Assembly: GCA_945830595.1 (NCBI GenBank) | Contig: CALZZH010000119.1 | Span: 1 to 7,120, forward strand | DNA length: 7,120 nt | Source: Avoscillospira sp945864925 | GTDB lineage: Bacteria; Bacillota; Clostridia; Oscillospirales; Oscillospiraceae | Direction of reading: 5' to 3' | Shown here: in pieces, positions 1-6,039 of the stretch | Layout of the letters: every line of letters starts with the position of its first letter | Position numbering within the stretch: position 1 is the first letter of the stretch | The notes under the pieces: generated by a model | What the model was told of the DNA's origin: nothing | The model's database searches: none | The model's input: only the letters and a program-made list of their open reading frames with translations | Program-made: the position numbers and the translations under genes

Positions 1-46
1 AGATTCCTCTACGTCTCGTGGGCTCGGAGATGTGTATAAGAGACAG
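1..46. other. Illumina Nextera i7 adapter (library artefact)
   Basis: This is synthetic sequence and should be trimmed. Positions 1-4 (AGAT) match the end of the P7 adapter. Positions 5-12 (TCCTCTAC) match the reverse complement of Nextera index N712 as I remember it. Positions 13-27 (GTCTCGTGGGCTCGG) are the Nextera read-2 primer part, and 28-46 (AGATGTGTATAAGAGACAG) are the 19-bp Tn5 mosaic end used by the tagmentation enzyme. Genomic DNA therefore starts at 47. Read on the minus strand, the adapter adds the false tail VSYTHLRAHET to the adjoining permease. Confidence 0.97.
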
Positions 47-608
47 GAATCATAAAATAGCCCAGATTCTTCCATAGAAACAGCACCACAATCACGACCT
101 TGCAAAAATCCGATTTCAGCCAATCGATTTTTGCCGTCCCAAAAATCTGCAGAAATTCATTGACCACACCGTTATAATGAAACAGCACCTGCCACACCAG
201 AATGATGGATGCGATGGGCACCACCATGGGGCTGAGGAAAAAAGTGCGGAACTGGCTTTTCAGGGGAATCCGGCACTCCAGCATCAGAGCCAGGACCAGA
301 GACCCCACCACGGCCAGCGGCACGGCAATGCCCGTAAAGACCACCGTGTTTTTGACCGCAGTCCGGAAGGCATTGTTCTGCAGAACATTGGCATAATTCT
401 GCAGGCCCACAAAACTGCTGTTCATGGGCCCCTGAATCAGGGAATAGTACACCACCACGCCAAAGGGCACGATATAGAACAGCAGAACACCCAAAAAACT
501 GGGGCCCAGGAAGCAGGAGGCGTGGAGGAAGCTCAAAACCTTCTCATTGCTCCGCTGCCAGAGGGAGGGCTGCTGGCTCTTCAGTTTTTCTTGCTTGGTT
601 TTGACCAT
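47..608 (-). CDS. Carbohydrate ABC transporter permease, MalF/UgpA-type (3'-truncated)
   Basis: An integral membrane subunit of a sugar ABC importer that would form the channel with a second, MalG-like permease. Numbering from the upstream TTG at 620, hydrophobic segments lie at about 37-59, 88-113, 125-146 and 173-191. The order is typical of the family: first helix, extracytoplasmic GLQNY (72-76), the NTVVFT segment, then an RTFFLSP...W..LF....GVVNEFL block (125-157). The EAA loop that contacts the ATPase would follow and is lost, because genomic sequence stops at 47 after about 191 residues of an expected 290-310. The next 12 predicted residues are adapter translation. I chose the ATG at 606-608; the in-frame TTG at 618-620 is the alternative and neither has a strong ribosome binding site. 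The gene lies 119 bp downstream of the second binding protein and has its own likely promoter. The family is clear; the substrate cannot be told. Confidence 0.9.
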
Positions 609-639
609 AGGCTCACTCAATTCTCGGCATTTTCAAGAT

Positions 640-668
640 ATTATATCATAGCTCACGGAAACTCACAA
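640..668 (-). promoter_or_regulatory. Probable sigma-A promoter for the permease
   Basis: On the minus strand the -35 is TTGTGA (663-668, 4 of 6 consensus), the spacer is 17 bp, and the -10 is a perfect TATAAT (640-645) preceded by TGA, giving an extended -10. Transcription would start near 633, leaving a leader of about 25 nt to the ATG at 608. This suggests the permease can be transcribed separately from the binding proteins. The elements are seen in the sequence; activity is inferred. Confidence 0.6.
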
Positions 669-676
669 GATCTTGT
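665..676. promoter_or_regulatory. 12-bp palindrome over the permease -35 (candidate operator)
   Basis: ACAAGATCTTGT is a perfect self-complementary 12-mer. It overlaps four bases of the proposed -35 box (663-668), so a dimeric repressor bound here would block RNA polymerase. It has no loop and is therefore more likely a DNA-binding dyad than an RNA hairpin. I do not recognise the cognate regulator. Confidence 0.4.
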
Positions 677-697
677 TTTTCACCTGGCACACCGAAT

Positions 698-718
698 GCC
701 TCCCCAATAGGGGGAGGC
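698..718. other. Intercistronic stem-loop between binding protein and permease
   Basis: GCCTCCCC (698-705) and GGGGAGGC (711-718) form a perfect 8-bp GC-rich stem around a 5-nt loop, starting 9 bp past the stop codon of the 832-residue lipoprotein. There is no T-run after the stem on either strand, so it is not a canonical intrinsic terminator. It may stabilise the 3' end of the binding-protein mRNA, attenuate read-through, or be a copy of an interspersed palindromic element of the CCTCCC...GGGAGG type common in gut Clostridia. That last point is from memory and untested. Confidence 0.65.
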
Positions 719-727
719 TTCAGCATC

Positions 728-3226
728 TTACATCTGCTCGGAGATATACAGGCTCAGACGGTTCTGGATCAGATTGGCGGTTTCCTCCGCTGTTTTCTGG
801 CCGTCAAAGAACGGGGCTGTTTCTTCCATGATGATGTTCATGATTTCCTGATCGGAGGAATAGACGCTGCTGCAGCGCTCATACAGTGCCATCAGCGCAT
901 CATACTCCTCCTGCTTCATGGAATAAACATCGATGGAGAAGTCATTGCCGATTCCATAGCCATGGTTGCTGACTTCGATCTTCTCGCCGGTTTCCGGATC
1001 AATGGCAGGCTGGCCGGTGACCGGATCAATTTGATATTCCGGCGTCATAGCTTCCTTGGCCCTGGCCTCGAAGGCATGGCGGTTCGACGGGAAGCCCCAG
1101 ACATCACGCTCACTCTGGTTTTCTTCCAGCAACAGCTCCCGGACAAAGCTCCAGGCAGCTTCCGGATTCTTGCAGGTGGAGGAAATGCTGACGCCGCTGT
1201 TGACCATGAAGCAGCTGCCGTTGCCGCTTTCCGACGGGAAACCGATGAAGGTCACGTCGCCGCCCTGGTAGGCGGACTGCACCTGCACATCGTTGAAACT
1301 GCTGAGATAGCAGGTGCTCATCAGCTGCTTGCCGCTCATCAGACGGCTGTATTCGCTTTCGGCCGTCTCCCAGTCGTAGGATTCCCAGTCAAACTCCTTG
1401 GGGAAGGTATTGGCAAAGTTCAGAATCTCAATGAAATCCGGGCTGTTGAAGCTGCAGGTTCCGGTTTGCCAGTCAATGAAATTGTCCAGATTGAAGGACA
1501 GGCACTGGCTGAGGATTCCGTCCTTCGTATCCGTTTCGCCAAAGATCAGCGCACCAGGCTCCAGGCTTTCCAGCGCCTCCAGAACCTCAGACAGGCTCCA
1601 ACTGGTGCGGTCTCCGGTAATAGAGGTCTTGCAGGCAGCGGTCTGGATGGAGAAGCTGTCCGTTACGGAGTAGAGCTTGCCGTCAATGGACATGCAGTCA
1701 AACAGATGGGTCATCAGATCGTCCCGGCTCAGCTCCCCGTCCCCGTCAATCAGAGGCCACAGATCCATCAGGATCCCCTTGGCGGCGTACTGCTCCACGG
1801 GAATATTGCCGGTGCAGAGCATATCCGGAACGTTGCCGGACAGGATCTCCGTGTTCAGCTTCTGCAGGGCGTCTTTGTAGGGATCCGCCTCTGCGGGAGT
1901 GGTCATATTTCCAACAGTTCCGCTGGAAATCAGCTCCGAATAGTCCCGCACAACGATGCGCACATCGTCATGGCTGCGGTTGAAACGAACGATTTTGGAG
2001 CGCAGATTCCAGTCCAGATACATGCAGGCCAGGGTCAGCTCCTGCTTTTCCGGCAGCGTGGACGCATCCACACGGTCCATCAGCAGCAGGCTGCAGGTGT
2101 TCCCGTCCTCGGACCAAATATTTTCAATGGCAGCCACACGACCGTCGGCCAGAAAGGCAATATCGTCCTGATTCAGGTTCTGGCTGTCCACGTCGCAATC
2201 CAGCCAGGAGAACAGCTTCTCCCCGGTTTCGGCGCCCTCCACATAGCCATAGAAGTTGCTGTAGTCACTGTAGTAATACTGGTACTCTCCGGAGCCGGGA
2301 TAGAGATTATAGCTGTCGCCGCAGAGCGGAATCGCCTCGCCAAAGGCCTTGGCAGCCGGGTCGATGGGCCGGAAGTTCATCCCGCCGTTCTGGTTCCATT
2401 CTATGAAGCCAATCTGATCCTGGCTCATTTGCCTCAGCTCTCCGCCGCCGTTTTCAGGCGACAGCGTCGCCAGCAGAGCGCCGGTGGCATCCAGCAAATA
2501 GCAGCTCTGCCAATCGCTGACATAGAAATTGCCCTTGGAGTCGATGCAGATCGTGCCGGGATAGACGTCCTCCCCCAGATCCAGGGTGACGGTCTGCAGC
2601 TTCTGTCCATCGGCAGAATACTGCACCAGATCCCGGTAGTACTGATCCTGCACATAGTAATCCCACATATTCTGTGTCTCCGGATCAAAATTCTCCGGCA
2701 GGTCGTAGTGGTAGGTGCTGGTTTCCTCAAAGGTCCAGATTGTTCCATCCGGGGCAGCCAGGATATCCCGGATGTCGCTGTCGCCCTGCAGGCCCTCGGG
2801 AATCTCCCTGGGCGCATAGCCCTCCAGCTGTGACACCTTGCCGGATGTCAGCTCCATCCGGAACAAGCCGGTTTTATAATCCTCGTATTCTATGGGTTCT
2901 CCGGTCGTCTCATCGATCACCGGCTCGCCGGTGATTTCATCCTTGAGAATTTCTTTGCCGCTGATATAATCGCCCACATAGAAAAGCGTATCACCGGTGA
3001 TGCAGTAGCTGCGGATGTACTCCAGCGCTCCGCCGTCTGCTGTGGTCACGGGCAGATAGTTGGCTCGATAGGCATACTTGGGCTTGACCAGGACGGAACT
3101 GTCCTCGGAGGGTTTGGCCGTCTGCTCCTGCTTCTCTTGGGTCTCACTTCCCTTGCTGCAGGCTGTCAGGCAGCCCAGCAGCAGGACCGCTGCCAGAAGC
3201 AGCGAGATCATGCGCTTGTAATTCAT
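728..3226 (-). CDS. Tandem lipoprotein 2: propeller-like sensor plus family-1 sugar-binding domain
   Basis: A membrane-anchored extracytoplasmic binding protein, 832 aa. Residues 1-23 are a lipoprotein signal peptide (NYKR charged start, LLLAAVLLLG core, lipobox LTAC with acylated Cys23), followed by a polar linker to about 49. Residues 50-390 contain short DG-centred strand repeats (PDGTIWTF at 159, SKGNFYVSDW at 230, ADGRVAAIEN at 360) suggesting a beta-propeller. From about 395 a family-1 solute-binding fold follows: ELTLACMYLDW opening, ILSGNVPD (461-468), KNPEAAWSFVRELL (686-699) and FPSNRHAFE (712-720). The usual length of such proteins is 400-550 aa, so this one is greatly extended. 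The ATG at 3224-3226 has GAAAGGAG five bases upstream. It lies 24 bp after its paralogue, in the same transcript. It has two DxxTGEx repeat clusters (96-113 and 734-750). The binding fold is well supported; the propeller is inferred; the ligand is unknown, presumably carbohydrate given the permease. Confidence 0.88.
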   Translation of the reverse strand: MNYKRMISLLLAAVLLLGCLTACSKGSETQEKQEQTAKPSEDSSVLVKPKYAYRANYLPVTTADGGALEYIRSYCITGDTLFYVGDYISGKEILKDEITGEPVIDETTGEPIEYEDYKTGLFRMELTSGKVSQLEGYAPREIPEGLQGDSDIRDILAAPDGTIWTFEETSTYHYDLPENFDPETQNMWDYYVQDQYYRDLVQYSADGQKLQTVTLDLGEDVYPGTICIDSKGNFYVSDWQSCYLLDATGALLATLSPENGGGELRQMSQDQIGFIEWNQNGGMNFRPIDPAAKAFGEAIPLCGDSYNLYPGSGEYQYYYSDYSNFYGYVEGAETGEKLFSWLDCDVDSQNLNQDDIAFLADGRVAAIENIWSEDGNTCSLLLMDRVDASTLPEKQELTLACMYLDWNLRSKIVRFNRSHDDVRIVVRDYSELISSGTVGNMTTPAEADPYKDALQKLNTEILSGNVPDMLCTGNIPVEQYAAKGILMDLWPLIDGDGELSRDDLMTHLFDCMSIDGKLYSVTDSFSIQTAACKTSITGDRTSWSLSEVLEALESLEPGALIFGETDTKDGILSQCLSFNLDNFIDWQTGTCSFNSPDFIEILNFANTFPKEFDWESYDWETAESEYSRLMSGKQLMSTCYLSSFNDVQVQSAYQGGDVTFIGFPSESGNGSCFMVNSGVSISSTCKNPEAAWSFVRELLLEENQSERDVWGFPSNRHAFEARAKEAMTPEYQIDPVTGQPAIDPETGEKIEVSNHGYGIGNDFSIDVYSMKQEEYDALMALYERCSSVYSSDQEIMNIIMEETAPFFDGQKTAEETANLIQNRLSLYISEQM

Positions 3227-3231
3227 GGTGT

Positions 3232-3239
3232 CTCCTTTC
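3232..3239 (-). promoter_or_regulatory. Ribosome binding site of lipoprotein 2
   Basis: GAAAGGAG on the minus strand with a 5-nt spacer to the ATG at 3226. It sits inside the 24-bp gap after the stop codon of the upstream paralogue (3251-3253), so the two genes are translated from one transcript. It fixes the start at 3226. Confidence 0.85.
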
Positions 3240-3250
3240 GGGTTTTGCGT

Positions 3251-5731
3251 TTAGCCCTGCTCATAGATGTACAGATTTACACGATTCTGGATCAGCTTTG
3301 CCGTTTCCTCCGCCGTTTTCTGACCGGCAAAGAAGGCTTCGCATTCCTGGCCAATGATATCGCTGATGGCCTGATTGTAGGAATTCATCCGGTCCGTCTT
3401 CTCATAGACGGCCAGGAAGCGGTCATATTCCTCCTGGGTCATCTCGTAGATCTCAATGGTCTGATCGTCGTTGACCCAGTACCAGTCCCTCGGCTGCTTG
3501 ACCTGCTCGCCGGTTTCCGGATCCTCGGTGTACTGCGGCGTCATGCGCTGCTTGGCATAGTTCTCAAAGGCATGGCGGTTGGTAGGGAACTCCCACATGT
3601 ATTCCTTGGTCTGATAGTCCTCCGTCAGGAAGCGGCGGACAAAGCTCCAGGCTGCGTCCATGTTTTTGCAGGAGGCGGAAATGGCAAGACCGCCGTACAC
3701 TTGGAAGCTGCTGCCGCTGCCCTCTGTGGTGGGATATCCAATATAGTTGGGCTTCCCATCTGTGATAGCGTCCATGCGCTGCACATCGTCAAAGCTGCTC
3801 AGATAGGCATAGAGAAGCATCTGCTTGCCGCTGGCCAGACGGTCATAATCGCTGCCATAGGCGTCCCAGTCGAAGTTTTCATAGTCGAACTCCTGAGGGA
3901 AGCTGTTCACAAAGGTCAGCAAGTCGATAAACTCCTGGCTGCCAAAGCGGCACTGCAGACTCGCCCAATCGATGAAGCTGTCAATATTGCGGTAGACACA
4001 GGTATACATCATGTCGTCCTTGGTATCCATGCCACCGAATACCGTCGCGCCCTCGGGCAGAGAGTCCCGCACATCCATCAGTTCCGCCACCGTCCAGGAA
4101 TCCGCCGTTCCAATCCGGTCTGTGCGGCCCACAACGGTGTTGATGGAAAACGTATCCACAATCTGGTACAGCTTTCCATCCAAAGACATCACGTCAAAGA
4201 GATGGGTCATCAGGTCGTCCCGGCTCAGCTCCGGATCCGCGTCAATCAGAGTCCAGAGATCTGTCAGAATGCCTTTGGAGCCATAGGACGCCAGGGGGAG
4301 GTTGCTGTCAACCGCAAACAAATCCGGTACCACACCGGAGAGAATCTCGGTATTCAGCTTCTGCAGGCCAGCATTATAGTCCTCCTCCGTGGCGTACTGG
4401 GAGTAGTCCTTGACGACAATCCGCACCTGATCCTGGGATTTGTTGAAGTTGATAATCTCCGTCCGCAGATCCCAGTCCAGATACAGGCAGGCCAGCGTCA
4501 GCTCCTGCCGCTGGGGCAGCGTGGAGGCGTCCACCTGCTGCATGACAACCAGATTGTATGTCGCCTTGCCGCTGTTGCTGTCATAGATGCTCTCCAGCGC
4601 ATACACGGTGCCGTCGGCATGAATTTCATAGCCGTTCAAATTGCCGGAGTCCACGTCACAATCCAGCCAGGACAGAAGCTTCACCGGATCCTCCGTGCCC
4701 TTGCAGCCGTAGATGACGCCGCTGTTCTGGTACAGATAGTCATATCCGTTGATGCCAGGATAGATGTCATATGCGTTGACATTGAGCTTGATCCCTTCCC
4801 CTGCCTCCATGGTCTGCAGATCCACAGGCGCGAGATACATGCCGTCCTCCTTCCAGGTGCTGCACTGGAGCGTCTGTCCATCCGGAGACATGACGGTGTT
4901 GAGGTTTTCCAGTGTGATCTGGCCCTGGATCTCGCCTTGGCTGTCAAAGAGATAGATGTTCTGCCAATCCCAGCTGCAGAGCGTGCCGTCGTCCAGCACA
5001 ATGACATTATAGGGGGAACTGCCCTCGGGCATATTCAGCTGGACGCTGGCCAGCTCCTGCCCATCATTGCTGAAATGGTGCATGATCGTGGTCGTGCCGC
5101 CATCCATGTAGTACATATATGGATCCTGGGTTGCCGGGTCAAAGCCCTCAGGCAGGTCAAAATAGTAGCTGTAGACCTGTTCCAAAACCCAGATGCTGCC
5201 GTCTCCGGCCACTGTCAGACTGCTGATATTGTGGTTTCCCTCATAGCCCTCCGGCAGTTCCGGATCACCAAAAGAAGTCAGCTTCGTCACGGCCTGGGCA
5301 TCCAGATCCACCCGGAACAGTCCCATCTCATAGATCGGAACCATTATAGGCTCCGAAGGCTCCTGCGGCTCTTCGGCATCCTCCGTCTCCTCGGGAACTG
5401 GCTCCGCCAACGCCACGTCGTCGACGGCGATTCCATATCCATAATAATAGCCATCACTGCCTTCTTCATAGGGCTCCTCCCCTACCAGGCAGCTGCCCAG
5501 CAGAAACAGACGGTTTCCGTCGACACAGAAGCCGTTGATCCACTCCAATTGTTCCGCACTCAAATCCAAGGGCAAATATGTAGCCTGATAGGCATATTTT
5601 GTTTCGTTCGCTGTCTTCTCTGTCTCGTTCGTTTTTCCCGGATCCGCTGCGGACTGATCTTTGCTGCAGCCAGAAAACAACCCCATCACCAGAAGAACTG
5701 CTAAAACAATGGGCAGAGCACTTCGCTTCAT
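3251..5731 (-). CDS. Tandem lipoprotein 1: propeller-like sensor plus family-1 sugar-binding domain
   Basis: First gene of the minus-strand operon, 826 aa, paralogous over its whole length to the next gene. Residues 1-22 are a lipoprotein signal peptide ending in LFSGC (acylated Cys22; Phe at -3 is slightly unusual). A polar linker leads to KYAYQATYLP (45-54), which matches KYAYRANYLP in the paralogue. Residues 60-400 carry propeller-like DG repeats (GDGSIWVLEQ 176, DDGTLCSW 247, HADGTVYALE 371), interrupted by an acidic Pro/Glu/Tyr-rich insert at about 84-130. The solute-binding domain starts at about 410 (ELTLACLYLDW) and includes ILSGVVPD (463-470), ELSRDDLMTHLFD (501-513), KNMDAAWSFVRRFL (689-702) and FPTNRHAFE (715-723). 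The last 23 shared residues are 19/23 identical to the paralogue. The ATG at 5729-5731 has AGGAGG seven bases upstream and a consensus promoter. The ligand is unknown; the propeller assignment is inference. Confidence 0.88.
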   Translation of the reverse strand: MKRSALPIVLAVLLVMGLFSGCSKDQSAADPGKTNETEKTANETKYAYQATYLPLDLSAEQLEWINGFCVDGNRLFLLGSCLVGEEPYEEGSDGYYYGYGIAVDDVALAEPVPEETEDAEEPQEPSEPIMVPIYEMGLFRVDLDAQAVTKLTSFGDPELPEGYEGNHNISSLTVAGDGSIWVLEQVYSYYFDLPEGFDPATQDPYMYYMDGGTTTIMHHFSNDGQELASVQLNMPEGSSPYNVIVLDDGTLCSWDWQNIYLFDSQGEIQGQITLENLNTVMSPDGQTLQCSTWKEDGMYLAPVDLQTMEAGEGIKLNVNAYDIYPGINGYDYLYQNSGVIYGCKGTEDPVKLLSWLDCDVDSGNLNGYEIHADGTVYALESIYDSNSGKATYNLVVMQQVDASTLPQRQELTLACLYLDWDLRTEIINFNKSQDQVRIVVKDYSQYATEEDYNAGLQKLNTEILSGVVPDLFAVDSNLPLASYGSKGILTDLWTLIDADPELSRDDLMTHLFDVMSLDGKLYQIVDTFSINTVVGRTDRIGTADSWTVAELMDVRDSLPEGATVFGGMDTKDDMMYTCVYRNIDSFIDWASLQCRFGSQEFIDLLTFVNSFPQEFDYENFDWDAYGSDYDRLASGKQMLLYAYLSSFDDVQRMDAITDGKPNYIGYPTTEGSGSSFQVYGGLAISASCKNMDAAWSFVRRFLTEDYQTKEYMWEFPTNRHAFENYAKQRMTPQYTEDPETGEQVKQPRDWYWVNDDQTIEIYEMTQEEYDRFLAVYEKTDRMNSYNQAISDIIGQECEAFFAGQKTAEETAKLIQNRVNLYIYEQG

Positions 5732-5738
5732 GAGGACT

Positions 5739-5744
5739 CCTCCT
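5739..5744 (-). promoter_or_regulatory. Ribosome binding site of lipoprotein 1
   Basis: A perfect AGGAGG on the minus strand with a 7-nt spacer to the ATG at 5731. It fixes the start and implies strong translation, as expected for a binding protein made in excess over its permease. Confidence 0.9.
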
Positions 5745-5773
5745 GATTCATTTTAAATTTGTTCCATAACTGT

Positions 5774-5801
5774 ATTATAAAGCTTCATACACTTATGTCA
5801 A
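5774..5801 (-). promoter_or_regulatory. Consensus sigma-A promoter of the binding-protein operon
   Basis: On the minus strand a perfect -35 TTGACA (5796-5801), a 16-bp spacer and a perfect -10 TATAAT (5774-5779). Transcription should start near 5767, giving a leader of about 36 nt. A promoter this close to consensus is expected to be strong without an activator, so regulation, if any, is more likely repression. ACTTATG (5791-5797), abutting the -35, is repeated in inverted orientation as CATAAGT at 5827-5833. Confidence 0.85.
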
Positions 5802-5811
5802 CAACAAAAGA

Positions 5812-5828
5812 GTATCAAAGCCGTATCA
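5812..5828. repeat. 11-bp-spaced GTATCA direct repeat upstream of the lipoprotein promoter
   Basis: GTATCA occurs at 5812-5817 and again at 5823-5828 (TGATAC on the minus strand), exactly one helical turn apart and 10 bp upstream of the TTGACA box. Direct half-sites at 11-bp spacing are typical of OmpR/PhoP-type response regulators and some AraC-family proteins. The short repeat could be chance. Confidence 0.35.
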
Positions 5829-5881
5829 TAAGTTATAGACGCAATTTGAAGGCAAAAGGTTCCATCCGTTCAAAAATTTTT

Positions 5882-5910
5882 CACCTCCTGGTTTCCAGAC
5901 CACTATAGCA
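5882..5910 (-). promoter_or_regulatory. Possible second promoter and orphan ribosome binding site
   Basis: On the minus strand an extended -10 motif TGCTATAGT (5902-5910), without a recognisable -35, is followed by a near-perfect AGGAGGTG (5882-5889). No long frame follows. A TTG nine bases after AGGAGG opens a 15-codon frame, and a later ATG at 5863-5865 opens a 10-codon frame. This could be a leader peptide for a longer lipoprotein transcript, a relic, or chance. Confidence 0.2.
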
Positions 5911-5936
5911 AAATTTCCATTAAGAAACCACGGCGC

Positions 5937-5958
5937 AAATCTTTAAGAAATCTTTAGG
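5937..5958. repeat. 11-bp tandem direct repeat upstream of the pfkA promoter
   Basis: AAATCTTTAAG (5937-5947) is followed immediately by AAATCTTTAGG (5948-5958), two 11-mers differing at one base. They end 19 bp before the pfkA -35. A further TTAAGAAA copy lies at 5920-5927, 23 bp before the one at 5943-5950. The head-to-tail spacing suits a dimeric response regulator; no regulator gene is in view. Confidence 0.4.
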
Positions 5959-5977
5959 CACCGACTTTCTTCCCCTC

Positions 5978-6006
5978 TTTACAACTGCGAAAAAAAAGAT
6001 TAGAAT
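5978..6006 (+). promoter_or_regulatory. Sigma-A promoter of pfkA
   Basis: -35 TTTACA (5978-5983, 5/6 consensus), a 17-bp spacer containing an A-run, and -10 TAGAAT (6001-6006, 5/6). Transcription should start near 6013, about 27 nt before the ATG. Confidence 0.75.
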
Positions 6007-6028
6007 GAATCCAAAATTCCTTTTGAAA

Positions 6029-6037
6029 GAAGTGATC
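6029..6037 (+). promoter_or_regulatory. Ribosome binding site of pfkA
   Basis: GAAGTGATC matches the 3' part of the extended GGAGGTGATC anti-16S sequence, with an A replacing a G in the core, and ends 2 nt before the ATG at 6040. Its weakness compared with the two lipoprotein sites suggests more moderate translation. Confidence 0.6.
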
Positions 6038-6039
6038 CC

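Noticed and set aside
28..46. Tn5 mosaic end as evidence of a transposon
   Set aside because: It is joined to the Nextera primer and index sequence, which marks library preparation rather than a mobile element; no transposase is present.
177..710. 177-codon plus-strand frame opposite the permease
   Set aside because: Also codon-aligned to the sense gene, low in hydrophobic structure, rich in His/Gln as expected from reversed permease codons, and without a start signal.
698..718. Canonical Rho-independent terminator after the lipoprotein operon
   Set aside because: The stem fits but no T-run follows on either strand, so it is listed only as an intercistronic stem-loop.
962..2833. 623-codon open frame on the plus strand opposite lipoprotein 2
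   Set aside because: Same codon-aligned antisense effect; no ribosome binding site and no recognisable domain, and the sense protein is clear.
3137..5704. 855-codon open frame on the plus strand opposite lipoprotein 1
   Set aside because: It is codon-aligned antiparallel to the real gene, so its stops could arise only from sense TTA, CTA or TCA codons, which are avoided. The sense strand has the signal peptide, lipobox, ribosome binding site, promoter and a matching paralogue.
5732..6039. CcpA catabolite-response element controlling the locus
   Set aside because: I looked for the TGNAANCGNNNNCA-type pseudo-palindrome in the divergent region and found no convincing match.
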